Shown piece by piece: positions 1-9,100 of a DNA stretch of 64,000 bases. The stretch comes from Candidatus Avelusimicrobium intestinipullorum (lineage in GTDB: Bacteria > Elusimicrobiota > Elusimicrobia > Elusimicrobiales > Elusimicrobiaceae), in contig CALUXC010000002.1 of assembly GCA_944324635.1 (NCBI GenBank), positions 186,001 through 250,000 on the forward strand. Direction: 5' to 3'. How positions within the stretch are numbered: the first letter of the stretch is position 1; each line of letters opens with the position of its first letter. The notes beneath the pieces are model-generated. The model worked only from the letters and a program-made list of their open reading frames with translations, was not told the DNA's origin and did no database searches. The position numbers were made by a program, and so were the translations under genes.

Positions 1-8
1 TTCTCCTA
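1..8 (-). promoter_or_regulatory. Shine-Dalgarno-like site for a gene left of the window
   Basis: Read on the minus strand the first bases give AGGAGAA, just downstream of the butyrate kinase stop codon. This suggests that another minus-strand gene of the same operon begins just beyond the left edge. Its identity cannot be seen. Confidence 0.4.
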
Positions 9-24
9 TAAGTGATAATACAAA

Positions 25-1137
25 TCAGCTGTATTGTTTAACGATTTTGGGATTGTCCAGCGCGCGGGTGGCGGCTTCGCGCAGGGCATCTTTTTCTTCG
101 CTGCCCGGGAACACATACACCGGCGCAATCCACCCCACGTAGCGGCTGAGTTCCTGCGGAATGTATTTGCTGTGCATCAGCCCGCCCGTAAGCGCAATAA
201 AATCCACTTTCCCTTCCAGCACCACCGCCATGGAGCCGATGTATTTGGCCACTTGATAAATCATGGCGTCTTCGGCCAGCTGTGCTTCTTCGCGCGAGCA
301 GTGAATGAGGGAGCCGGGTCTTTTTTCCCCGGTGCGGATAAATTCTTCCAAATCTTTTACGTCGGACGTACCCGTGTACGCCACCAACCCCCCTTTGCCG
401 CGCATTTTAAGGCGCATATCGCGCATGGTGTATTTACCCGAGTAGCACATTTGTACCAAACCCGCGTTGGGGGTGCCGCCGCTTCGCTGCGGGGTCATGG
501 GGCCGTCACCTTCATAGCCGTTATTGACGTCCACCACTTTCCCCTGCCGGTGCGCGCCTACGGTAATGCCGCCCCCGCCGTGGCACACGATGCAGTTTAC
601 CTGTTCATATTTCTTGCCGCGTTTTTCGGCAATCATGCGGGCCACGCGTTTTTGGCTAAGGGCGTGAAAAATGGATACGCGGGGATTTTCGGGCATGCCC
701 GAATAGCGGGCCACGGGCTGTAATTCATCAATCACAACGGGGTTGGCGATAAAGCTGGGGCATCCCGCATATTGGGCAATTTCTTTGGCCAAGATGCCGC
801 CCAAGTTGCTGGGGTGAATTCCGCCGTAGCGGCCGGTTTCCAAGTCGGAAACCATCTGATCGTTTACGGCATATACGCCGCCTTCCATAGCGCGGATAAA
901 CCCGCCGCGGCCGATTACGGCGTCTATTTCTTTCAAAGGAACTTTATGGTCCAGCAGGTAATCCAAAATCAGTTTGCGGCGAAGCGGGAGCTGTTCGGTA
1001 ACGTTTTTGCCTTCATACGGCTCCAAATCGGTCAAAGAATAGCGAACGGTTACTTCAAAAACGGGTTTATCCCCTCTGTAGTAGCCGATATCGTCCGATG
1101 TAGAACCCGGGTTTATTACCAAGATGTTGTAAGCCAT
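25..1137 (-). CDS. buk: Butyrate kinase (acetate/butyrate kinase family)
   Basis: A 370-residue protein of normal family length. It should interconvert butyryl-phosphate (or a branched-chain acyl-phosphate) plus ADP with the free acid plus ATP, giving ATP by substrate-level phosphorylation in the cytoplasm. The N-terminus ILVINPGSTSDD is the phosphate-binding motif of the acetokinase family, and VCHGGGGITVGAH and the late ALTGGLMHS segment fit the butyrate kinase branch rather than acetate kinase. I chose the ATG at 1137 because a GGGGGG Shine-Dalgarno lies just upstream; a longer frame starting at 1158 lacks this. It follows lpdA and trmJ on the same strand by 63 bp. The lpdA link recalls ptb-buk-lpd-bkd operons for 2-oxoacid degradation, but no bkd or ptb gene is visible here. 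The branched-chain substrate is inference. Confidence 0.93.
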   Translation of the reverse strand: MAYNILVINPGSTSDDIGYYRGDKPVFEVTVRYSLTDLEPYEGKNVTEQLPLRRKLILDYLLDHKVPLKEIDAVIGRGGFIRAMEGGVYAVNDQMVSDLETGRYGGIHPSNLGGILAKEIAQYAGCPSFIANPVVIDELQPVARYSGMPENPRVSIFHALSQKRVARMIAEKRGKKYEQVNCIVCHGGGGITVGAHRQGKVVDVNNGYEGDGPMTPQRSGGTPNAGLVQMCYSGKYTMRDMRLKMRGKGGLVAYTGTSDVKDLEEFIRTGEKRPGSLIHCSREEAQLAEDAMIYQVAKYIGSMAVVLEGKVDFIALTGGLMHSKYIPQELSRYVGWIAPVYVFPGSEEKDALREAATRALDNPKIVKQYS

Positions 1138-1200
1138 AAAGCCCCCCTTTGCCAGCATTACCTATATTTTAACAAAATAAACGTCCTTTGGCCGATGGAT

Positions 1201-1911
1201 TTACGGCAGTTTTTCGGCCAATTTTTCCGCCCATTTTTTAAGGAAAAACAGCTGCTCGCAGGATAATCCCTGCCGAGACAGCATTTGGCGGAGAATGGTT
1301 TTGCGCTGGGAAGAAGAAAAATCGGTCTTAAAATCGGATTTTTCAAACAGCGCGTCCGCCGCCGAAATAAAAATTTCCTTTTGCGCGTCCGTAGGGAATT
1401 TGCCCTCCTGCCCCGGGGTACGAATAGGCACGAAATCCGGCCGGCGGGAAAGTTCGTAACAGGTTAAAATAACGGCTTGCGCCAAATTGATAGACGGCTG
1501 TTTGCTGACCGTGGGGATATTTAGCACTTCGTCACAGCGTTCTATGTCCTCGTTGGACAAACCCGTTTTTTCATTTCCAAACACAAAGGCCGTGCGCCCT
1601 TGCGCCCGCTGGGCCAAACGTTCGTTTAGGTGCGGTAAGGTGACGATATGTTGCGTCAAATCGCGGTTTTTGAGTGCAGTGGAAGCCAGCGAAAAGTGTA
1701 CGTCCGCCAAGGCTTGGTCCAGGGTGTCGCATTTTTGCGCATGCTGTAAAATGTCGGACACGCCTACCGCGCTGACGGCCTCGCGCCATACGGGCGGATA
1801 CGGGTCCACCACGCGCAAATCGCTTAGTCCAAAATTTCCCATAGCCCGCGCACAGGCCCCAATGTTGTTGGGGTCGCGCGGACGGACCAGCACTACGCAA
1901 AATTCGTTCAT
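1201..1911 (-). CDS. trmJ: tRNA/rRNA 2'-O-methyltransferase, TrmJ-like (SPOUT, TrmH family)
   Basis: A 236-residue SPOUT methyltransferase. TrmJ enzymes methylate the ribose 2'-OH of tRNA position 32 using S-adenosylmethionine. The three SPOUT motifs are present: VLVRPRDPNNIGACARAMGN near the N-terminus (motif 1), AFVFGNEKTGLS (motif 2) and IPTVSKQPSINLAQAV (motif 3), the last two forming the trefoil-knot cofactor site. The C-terminal extension after the knot is typical of TrmJ as opposed to TrmL. The start at 1911 gives an ATGA overlap with the end of lpdA, so the two are translationally coupled; a start three codons upstream is possible. The exact RNA target cannot be read from the sequence. 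Confidence 0.85.
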   Translation of the reverse strand: MNEFCVVLVRPRDPNNIGACARAMGNFGLSDLRVVDPYPPVWREAVSAVGVSDILQHAQKCDTLDQALADVHFSLASTALKNRDLTQHIVTLPHLNERLAQRAQGRTAFVFGNEKTGLSNEDIERCDEVLNIPTVSKQPSINLAQAVILTCYELSRRPDFVPIRTPGQEGKFPTDAQKEIFISAADALFEKSDFKTDFSSSQRKTILRQMLSRQGLSCEQLFFLKKWAEKLAEKLP

Positions 1912-3278
1912 TTTGCGCACGCCTCCCCTAAAGATTCGGCAAACGTTGGGTGGGCAAAAATAATTTCCTTAAAATCCTGCACCGTCATTTGGGCGGCCAA
2001 AGCCACGCTGACGGTGTGCACCAGCTCCGTAGCATTGGCACCCACCAGCACCGCGCCCAGCAATTTGCCTGTTTGTGCGTCGCTTAACAGTTCATAATAC
2101 CCGTCCGTTTGTTCCTGCGCCACGGCACGGCCGTTAGCCAGCAAGAAAGATTTGTGGCTTTTGACGGTGAAACCTTTTTCTTCCGCCTGGGCACGCGTCA
2201 AACCGACGGACGCCACCTCCGGCGACGTATAGATAGCCCGCGGCACGCGCTCATTATGATACACGGCAGGCACGCCGCACAAATTGGAAGCGGCCACTTC
2301 GCCCTGGCGCGTGGCGGCATGCGCCAGCTGGAACAAGCCGTTCACGTCCCCCACGGCATAAATATGGTCTTTTAACTGCAAGGTTTCGGGGTTTACCCGC
2401 ACGCCTTTGCGCGTCCATTCTACGCCGATGTTTTCCATATGTAGAGCGCTCAAATCCACCGTGCGGCCAATAGCCGCCAACACCGCCTGCGACGTGACTT
2501 CCCGCCCGTCAGACAGCGTCAGCGTAAAGAGGCCGTTTGCTTCCCGTACTTGCGTGGCGCTTATGCCGGTATATAAGGTTACCCCGCGCTTGGACAGAGC
2601 CTGCGTCAGTGCGCGGGCGGCATTTTCGTCCTCCAGCGGCAGCAGGCGCGGCTGCATTTCCACCACATTTACCGCTACACCCAAGGCACTCATTAAATCG
2701 GCAAATTCACAGCCGATTACGCCCCCGCCCACAATCGTGAGCGTTTGGGGAAGGGCGGGCATGTCAAAAATGGTGGAATTGTCGTAAATTTTGTCTTTTA
2801 TTTGGTCAAACGGCGGCGGGAAAAACGCTTCCGACCCGGAAGCCAAAATAATGCCGTCGCACTGGAGCGTCTGTTCGGAGCCGTCGGCCATTTTCACCAA
2901 AACGGTCTTTTCGTCCTTAAACGAAGCTTCCCCGGCCAAAACGTCCACCCCCGCTTTTTTAAGCAAAAATGAAATGCCCTGCGTCAGCTTGCGGGTGGCC
3001 GCCTGTTGGCGGGCCTGTATTTTTTTCCAATCGCGAAGCTCAAACAAAGCTTGCGCCGCGGCGGGAGCCTGCTCGGTGCATAAAGAAGAAATGGTTTTTA
3101 CCGTGTGGAAGCGGTGCGCCGCGTCCAATAACGATTTGGACGGGATACACCCGCAGTTTAAGCAGACGCCGCCCACTTTGTTTTTTTCCACCAGCGTCAC
3201 CTTGGCGCCCAGCGCGGCGGCTTTCAACGCGGCCGGATATCCGCCCGGGCCGCCTCCAATCACTACGATATTTTTCAT
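1908..3278 (-). CDS. lpdA: Dihydrolipoamide dehydrogenase (E3)
   Basis: A 456-residue FAD-dependent pyridine nucleotide-disulfide oxidoreductase that reoxidises dihydrolipoyl groups of 2-oxoacid dehydrogenase or glycine cleavage complexes with NAD+. Visible are the FAD-binding VIGGGPGGYPAALKAA at residues 6-21, the redox disulfide in GGVCLNCGCIPSKS (residues 37-50), the NAD-binding TIVGGGVIGCEFADL, the second FAD motif IYAVGDVNG, and near the C-terminus FAHPTFAESLGE with the catalytic His-Glu pair (canonical HPT..E). It is first in the lpdA-trmJ-buk operon. Upstream on the minus strand lie TACAAT with an extended TG (TGCTACAAT) and the Shine-Dalgarno AAAGGGGA. No E1/E2 gene is visible, so its partner complex is unknown. 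Confidence 0.93.
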   Translation of the reverse strand: MKNIVVIGGGPGGYPAALKAAALGAKVTLVEKNKVGGVCLNCGCIPSKSLLDAAHRFHTVKTISSLCTEQAPAAAQALFELRDWKKIQARQQAATRKLTQGISFLLKKAGVDVLAGEASFKDEKTVLVKMADGSEQTLQCDGIILASGSEAFFPPPFDQIKDKIYDNSTIFDMPALPQTLTIVGGGVIGCEFADLMSALGVAVNVVEMQPRLLPLEDENAARALTQALSKRGVTLYTGISATQVREANGLFTLTLSDGREVTSQAVLAAIGRTVDLSALHMENIGVEWTRKGVRVNPETLQLKDHIYAVGDVNGLFQLAHAATRQGEVAASNLCGVPAVYHNERVPRAIYTSPEVASVGLTRAQAEEKGFTVKSHKSFLLANGRAVAQEQTDGYYELLSDAQTGKLLGAVLVGANATELVHTVSVALAAQMTVQDFKEIIFAHPTFAESLGEACAK

Positions 3279-3334
3279 AAATTATCCCCTTTTTTACGGC
3301 GTTTTGGCTATACCTATTGTAGCATTAAAAACGG

Positions 3335-3340
3335 TATAAT
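3335..3340 (+). promoter_or_regulatory. Predicted -10 element for radC-cyuA
   Basis: A perfect TATAAT 17 nt before the radC ATG, followed by a CAGGAAA ribosome-binding site. It gives a very short leader of roughly ten bases. No convincing -35 hexamer is visible. Confidence 0.5.
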
Positions 3341-3357
3341 AAAAAACAGGAAACCCT

Positions 3358-4044
3358 ATGTCAAAAAACAACACACCCTCTTATGTGGGGCACCGGCAGC
3401 GCATTCGGGAAAAGTTTGCTTCATCGGGGCTGGATTCCTTCTTGGACCACGAAACGCTGGAGCTGCTGCTGACGTACGCCGTCGCGCGCAAAGACACCAA
3501 ACCCATTGCCTGGGCACTGCTGAAAAATTTCGGCTCCTTTTCCGCCGTGTTGGACGCCGACCCCGCCCAACTGGCCGCCATTGAAGGCGTGGGGCCTCAT
3601 ACCGCGCTATTCTTAAAGTTAATCCGTGCCGTGTTCAAAAAATACTCGATGGACGAAGTAAAAGAAAGCGTGACTATCCGCACCCCACAGCAAGTGCTGG
3701 AATACTGCAAAGCTTCTCTGGCGGGAAAGAAAGAGGAGTGTTTGGAAGTGATTTATCTGTCGGTACGAAACACCGTGATGGGCTCGCAGATAGTGGCTTC
3801 GGGCCTGATTGACCGGGTGGCGGTATCGCCGCGCAAAATTGTGGAATGTGCGCTGGCGGCAAAAGCCTCAGCCCTGATTTTGGTGCACAACCACCCCTCC
3901 GGGGACGCCACCCCCTCACGGGAAGACGTGGCCCTCACGCAAGACGTTATCCGGGCGGCGGCTCTTTTTGGCATTTCGGTACATGACCATATTATCGTGG
4001 GCAAAGGCGCCCACTACAGCTTAAAAGCAAACGGGGAAATATAA
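3358..4044 (+). CDS. radC: RadC family JAB/MPN-domain protein
   Basis: A 228-residue protein with the usual RadC layout. It has an N-terminal helix-hairpin-helix region containing LLKNFGSFSAVL and IEGVGPHTALFLK (residues about 55-85), then a JAB metalloprotease-like domain with the zinc-binding signature LVHNHPSGDATPSREDV near residue 180. The biochemical role of RadC proteins is unsettled despite the old DNA-repair name, so no reaction is assigned. The stop codon overlaps the start of the next gene by one base (TAATG), so radC and cyuA should be co-transcribed and coupled. It diverges from lpdA across a 79-bp gap. Confidence 0.93.
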   Translation: MSKNNTPSYVGHRQRIREKFASSGLDSFLDHETLELLLTYAVARKDTKPIAWALLKNFGSFSAVLDADPAQLAAIEGVGPHTALFLKLIRAVFKKYSMDEVKESVTIRTPQQVLEYCKASLAGKKEECLEVIYLSVRNTVMGSQIVASGLIDRVAVSPRKIVECALAAKASALILVHNHPSGDATPSREDVALTQDVIRAAALFGISVHDHIIVGKGAHYSLKANGEI

Positions 4045-5333
4045 TGAATATCTTAAAAGAAGTTCTGAAATATCAAGTTTATCCGGCTATGGGTTGCACG
4101 GAGCCGGTGTCGGTAGCGCTGTGTGCGGCGTATGCGTCCAAAGAATTGGCGGAACCTACCGTCCGTGCCGATTTTAAGCTGGACGCCGGCACCTACAAAA
4201 ACGGCATGGGCGTGCGTATTCCCAATACGGGCGGCGAAAAAGGCAATTTGTTGGCCGCGGCCATGGGTATTTTGCTGGCCAAGCCGGAACTAAATATGGA
4301 AATTTTGGGCGGGGCCGACAAAAAAACCGTTTCCGCCGCCAAAGAGATGCTGGCCAAGCATATCGTTACCATGCAAGTGGCCCCCGGCGTGCACGGATTC
4401 TATATTGAGGCAAACCTCACCGGCAAAAGCGGCAAGCAAGCCAAATGCATTATTGCCGGCAGCCATACCGAAGTGGTGTTTTTATCCTGCGGCGAACAAG
4501 TAAAAATAAACCAACTCCCCCTGGAAAACAACGTACAAAAAGCGCAGGAATTCAAAGCCGCGCTGAAGAAGGCGACGCTTCAGGACTTGCTGGACGCGGC
4601 CGACCAGGCCGACGATGAGGATTTAACCTACATCAAAAAAGGCGTAGAAATGAACTTGAAAGCCGCCGAAATGGGCCAGGCCCTGCAAAAAGTGGGTTTC
4701 TATATTAAGGAATTAGTGCGCAAAAAATTGCTGCAAATGGATTTAATTTCTTCCACCAAAATTCTGACCGCCTGCGCCGCCGACGCCCGCATGGACGGGC
4801 AAGCCGTGCCCGTAATGGCCAGCGGCGAATCGGGCAACCAAGGGGTTGTGACTATTTTGGTCCCGTGGAAAGTGGGCAAAGAAATGGAAGTGGACGAAAA
4901 GACCATCTTAAAAAGCATCGCACTTTCCCACCTGTTAAACGGATACGTAAAAGTGTTTACGGGTGAGCTGGCCCCCATTTGCGGCTGCGCTATTGCGGCG
5001 GGAGTGGGCGCTTCGGCCGCCATCGTGTACCAACAGCGGGGCAAATGCGTCCCGGCCGTTACGCTGGCCATCAACAACATTATCAGCGATATCGGTGGTA
5101 TGCTTTGCGACGGAGCCAAAAGCGGCTGTGCCTTAAAAGTCGTCAGCTCTACCGACGCCGCTATCCGCGCCGCCTACATGGCCATTCACGATTACGGTAT
5201 TACCGAAGTGGAAGGATTCGTGGGCAAAACGGCCGAAGAAACCATTCAAAACCTGGGCTCCATTTCCAGCGTGGGCATGAGTAAAGTGGATCCGATGATT
5301 GTGGACATTATGCAGGAAAAGTGCAATCACTAA
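4044..5333 (+). CDS. cyuA: L-cysteine desulfidase / UPF0597 family (CyuA, YhaM-like)
   Basis: A 429-residue member of the UPF0597 (serine dehydratase-like alpha) family. Family members such as CyuA break L-cysteine into pyruvate, ammonia and sulfide under anaerobic conditions using an iron-sulfur cluster. The sequence carries AMGCTEPVSVALCAAYA at residues 12-28, a conserved ASGESGNQGV segment in the middle, GELAPICGCAIAAGVGAS and a late DGAKSGCALKV. The repeated Cys residues (CTEP, CGC, SGC) are the likely cluster ligands. It is coupled to radC by a one-base overlap and followed by a clear terminator. The cysteine substrate is inferred from the family; serine is the main alternative. Confidence 0.85.
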   Translation: MNILKEVLKYQVYPAMGCTEPVSVALCAAYASKELAEPTVRADFKLDAGTYKNGMGVRIPNTGGEKGNLLAAAMGILLAKPELNMEILGGADKKTVSAAKEMLAKHIVTMQVAPGVHGFYIEANLTGKSGKQAKCIIAGSHTEVVFLSCGEQVKINQLPLENNVQKAQEFKAALKKATLQDLLDAADQADDEDLTYIKKGVEMNLKAAEMGQALQKVGFYIKELVRKKLLQMDLISSTKILTACAADARMDGQAVPVMASGESGNQGVVTILVPWKVGKEMEVDEKTILKSIALSHLLNGYVKVFTGELAPICGCAIAAGVGASAAIVYQQRGKCVPAVTLAINNIISDIGGMLCDGAKSGCALKVVSSTDAAIRAAYMAIHDYGITEVEGFVGKTAEETIQNLGSISSVGMSKVDPMIVDIMQEKCNH

Positions 5334-5355
5334 TTGCGTTCCATGCGTATTTTAT

Positions 5356-5381
5356 AATCCGGCCTTCGGGCCGGATTTTTT
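5356..5381 (+). terminator. Intrinsic terminator after cyuA
   Basis: A 9-bp stem (AATCCGGCC / GGCCGGATT) with a UUCG tetraloop runs into a T-tract. Its 3' edge overlaps the comF stop codon on the other strand. Confidence 0.9.
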
Positions 5382-6111
5382 ATTCCCGCGCAAAAGTATA
5401 CGCCAGCACTTTTTGGGCACCTGCCTTTTTGAGGGCTTCCGCACAACCTTCCAAGGTAGCACCGGTGGTGGCAACGTCGTCTATTAGCAACACGGTTTTC
5501 CCTTTAACAACTTCCGGGGCCGCACAAGAAAACGCGCCCACCATATTTTCCAAACGCCCCTGCCGCCCAAGCGTAGTTTGGCTGACGGTGTTGCGCACAC
5601 GCTTGAGCACCCCCGCAGGAGCGCTCAACCCCACCAAGGGCGCAAACGCCCGAGCCAGCAGTTCGCTTTGGTTGTATCCGCGCCGCTTTAAGCGCGAGGC
5701 AAACAGCGGCACCGGCACCACCAGCTCCGCTTCGGCCAGCTCAGCATAGGCACGGTACCGCACCGCCATCAGCCCGCCCATATAACGGGCCAAATAATCC
5801 GCCCCGCCGTATTTAAGCGCATGCACCAGCGGGCGCGAAAATTCGTTAAACACAAACGCCGCCCGAATCACCTTGCACTTATAGCTTTTCCCTTTAACCC
5901 CGCGGCAGGCATAACAATGCGCCCCGCCGCTTTGCAGCACGGCCCCGCAGCGTTGGCACACCAAAGGACCGGGCACGGTCAAACCGGCCGCACAAGAAAC
6001 GCAAAGCGGCTCCCGGGCGTTATACGGCAAATCCCGTCCGCAGGCAAAGCAGGTGCGCGGAAAGAAAAAGTGCAGCAGCCATTGAAACATCTTTTGGGAG
6101 ATATTTTTCAT
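5380..6111 (-). CDS. comF: ComF family phosphoribosyltransferase-like protein
   Basis: A 243-residue ComF-type protein. Family members are associated with DNA uptake in naturally competent bacteria, possibly at the uptake motor or helicase. An N-terminal zinc-binding region has CFACGRDL...CVSC followed by CQRCG...CYAC (residues about 20-70), and the C-terminal type I phosphoribosyltransferase domain carries the PRPP loop KTVLLIDDVATTGATL near residue 205. The middle segment with KRRGYNQSELLARAF is a ComF hallmark. Its start lies 6 bp after the stop of the giant SprA-like gene, so it probably belongs to that transcript. Together with solitary pilins elsewhere in the window it is compatible with competence or type IV pili, but no uptake machinery is present here. 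Confidence 0.9.
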   Translation of the reverse strand: MKNISQKMFQWLLHFFFPRTCFACGRDLPYNAREPLCVSCAAGLTVPGPLVCQRCGAVLQSGGAHCYACRGVKGKSYKCKVIRAAFVFNEFSRPLVHALKYGGADYLARYMGGLMAVRYRAYAELAEAELVVPVPLFASRLKRRGYNQSELLARAFAPLVGLSAPAGVLKRVRNTVSQTTLGRQGRLENMVGAFSCAAPEVVKGKTVLLIDDVATTGATLEGCAEALKKAGAQKVLAYTFARE

Positions 6112-6117
6112 ACGCGG

Positions 6118-9100
6118 CTAGAATTGTACCGTCACGTTGGCGGCCACGTTGTAGGCGGTGTAATCTTCGGTTTTCACGTAGGCGTGGTTTAAGATCGTAA
6201 AGCTGCCGCCCAGCGTAAAGCGCAAGTTCTGGGAAAGTTCGTAATCCAGCGACGTGCTGAAATCAAACATTTTATAGTTTTCCGTCACTTCCACGGGGGA
6301 ACGTTTGTCTTTATAGGTAAAAGTGGTGTTCCAAATTACGCGGTTGGTGGCATTGTACATTTTGTTGATAAAGGGCAGCTTAAAGCCGCGCGGCATATTA
6401 AAGTCCCAACGCAAGTTCAGGCTGGGGGTAGTTTCGGTGCTGCTTTCGCTGATCTGCCCCGCCACCAGCCACTTATCGTGCGACGTATAGAGCAGTTTGG
6501 GCGTGACGCGCATGGAGCCGATGTAGAAAGAGGTCTGGGCGGACACGTCGTTATCCTGTATCCGTTCCAAGCTGGTGCCGGCGCGGAGGTCTGTTTTGTC
6601 GGACTCTTTGCGCGTATAGTTCAGCACTGTATCAAAATAGTTAAACAGCATAAAGCGCAAGTCTCCGCCGTACTGGGTGGTGTATTGCTCGTCCGTTCCC
6701 GGGGTGGTTTGTTCCACCCAGCTGTAACGCAGTTTTAAGTTAGAAGAACTAAACCAACGCCCGCCGTAAAAGAATTTTTCCAAGTCGGAAATGGAAAACG
6801 TCATATCCGGCAACGTAACGCTGGTGGAATCGTAGAGGGTGCCGGTCTGGTCGTTAGTTTGCAGGGTTTTGGAAAAGTTGTTAATCAGCGAAATCGTTTT
6901 AAGCGGCGCGGCGGCCCCTGCCAGATTGTACTGAGAGAACGGGCTCCAGCGCTGGGTGGAGGTGAACGTATCGCGCAGAATGAGGCTTTTGCGGTAGCCG
7001 TATTCACCGACATCTTTTAACGAACTGCGAATCCATAACTCTTTGCGGGAATCAAAACCGCTGTCCACATCGTACCAGGAATCGGCGTCCTGGATACGGT
7101 AGCTGGACGAAATGACAAACGTATTAAACAGTTTGCTATTGGGCAGGATTTCGTTCCCGTTCAAGGTCAGCGTCACGCCGCCGTCGGCATTACGGTTAAT
7201 GGTTTTTACTTCGCCCACGCCCACATTTACTTGTTGGCCGGAAGCGCTGAGCGTTTTGGCAGTGAGGTTGTTATTTTCCACCGTGCTGATGTTGTAGCTG
7301 ACCGAAGGCGCCAGCCATTTGGCAATTTTCCAGGTACTGTTAAAACCGGTGTTTTGCGTCATGGCTTTGGGATAGCTGATGCTTTGGTTGGAGGCCGTTT
7401 CAAAACGGGTGCGGTCTTCGGTGCTTTTGGTCAAATTGTAATTGGGCGTAAAGTTGAAATTGTTGGTGGGCTGATACGTCACCTTCATATTCATCTTATG
7501 GATATTTTCGTCGGTATTATAATACGTGTCGGACTCCAGGTGTTTTTCCCGGTCGTAATCTACGGACGAATCCGTAATATGGTACCCGGCGGAAATGTTT
7601 TTGAACGCCCCCGCCGAATGCGTCAGCGTGGCGCCATAGGTGCGGGCTTCGTCTTTGCGTTTCATGGCGTCGTGTTCCACTTGGTCGGTGGTATATTCCA
7701 GGCCGATTTGGGGCAAATTATCCTTCTTAAAATCCCCGCGGATAACCGCGCTTTGGCGGTCCACCTTGCCTTTATCCAACAGGCTGATGGTGTTGTAGTC
7801 GGTCGTATCGGTAACCATGGGCGTAACGGTGGAAGAACGGGTTAAATTGGCCTGCATGGGGAACTCTTTTATTTTATCCACTTTCAGGAAGTATTCTTCT
7901 TCCGTCACTTCCTGGTTTTTGGATACGGCCAAAGGCGTTTCAAAGTTGCTGTCTTGATATTTATATTTTGCCCCCGCGCTACCCCAGTCTTCCAGCTTAA
8001 TGACGACGTCGCCTTTATAAGCCGTGCCTTCCAGCGTGATGGATTCCGCCAGGTGAATTACGTTTAACCACACCTCGCCCTTGCTGCCCAAAGGCGTAAG
8101 CTGCACCAGGGCCGCCGTGTACACGTCCCCATTTTCCAACGTTACGCTGTACGTGCCGTCCGGCAAGGAGGTCACCTTTTCGGCCGTTCCTGCGGAAATG
8201 GCAAGATTTTGGTCGGTATATAGACTTAATCCGTCCTGCAAAAACCCGCGGGCATACAGCGTTTGGGAAGCACCGTCTTTTTCAAACGTGTATTCATATC
8301 GCCCTTCTGCCTGCACACCGGTAAACATCAAGCTTACTTCGCGGAAGTTCAACACCCCGCCCGGCGCGCGGCGGCGCACCACACGCACATTGTAGGAAGG
8401 ATCGGAAATGTTTTCAAACGAATCGGGCACGCCGTCCCCGTCCGTATCCACCATTCTAAGCGAAATCAAACGCCAGCCGCGGAAGTCCGTCGGCACGATT
8501 ACTTTATCAAAGTTCGTTTCCGTACCCACTTTTAAGAAAAATTCCGTCCCTTCCTGATCCAGCGGGCGGGCTCCGCCTTGCTCCATGGCGCCGTGCAGCA
8601 GGAAGCGAAATTCGCGGTGCTGGGTAAAATCCATCGTGCTAAAGTTGCGGTTGGCGTAGCGTTCGCCGGCGGGGACTGCTTCTTGGGAATTATCCGGCAC
8701 GGCCGGCAGGCCGATGGTATCAAATTTAATGTTAAGGGACTGGTCCAGCGCGTTGGCCGAACCGGTGGCTTTTTTATAATTTTCCACCGAACCGTACAAA
8801 TAATCAAACACTTTCAAGCCGTCGCCCGTGGTATCGGCAAAAATAGGTTCGTAGGTGGTATTGTCCACGTTGTTAATGCCGGAAACGGAGAACACGTCCG
8901 GGTTGGTTTCATTTTGCGCGTTCCAGGCCGTACCGGACAACGACACATTGGCAATTTTAATCTGCCCTTTAAGTTTGCCGGTCCGTTTCATTTCATCGGT
9001 CAGTTTTAACGTAATACGCAAATGGCGCACGGCCGTCCACTGGTCTTTTTGTTCGCTGGGGATTAACAGCGGCATGGTGTAGGTGGTCCAAGCCGTATTG

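Noticed and set aside
34..723. Long plus-strand reading frame opposite butyrate kinase
   Set aside because: It lies wholly antisense to a gene with clear family motifs, has no ribosome-binding site and has the shadow-frame composition (His/Ala/Gly-rich).
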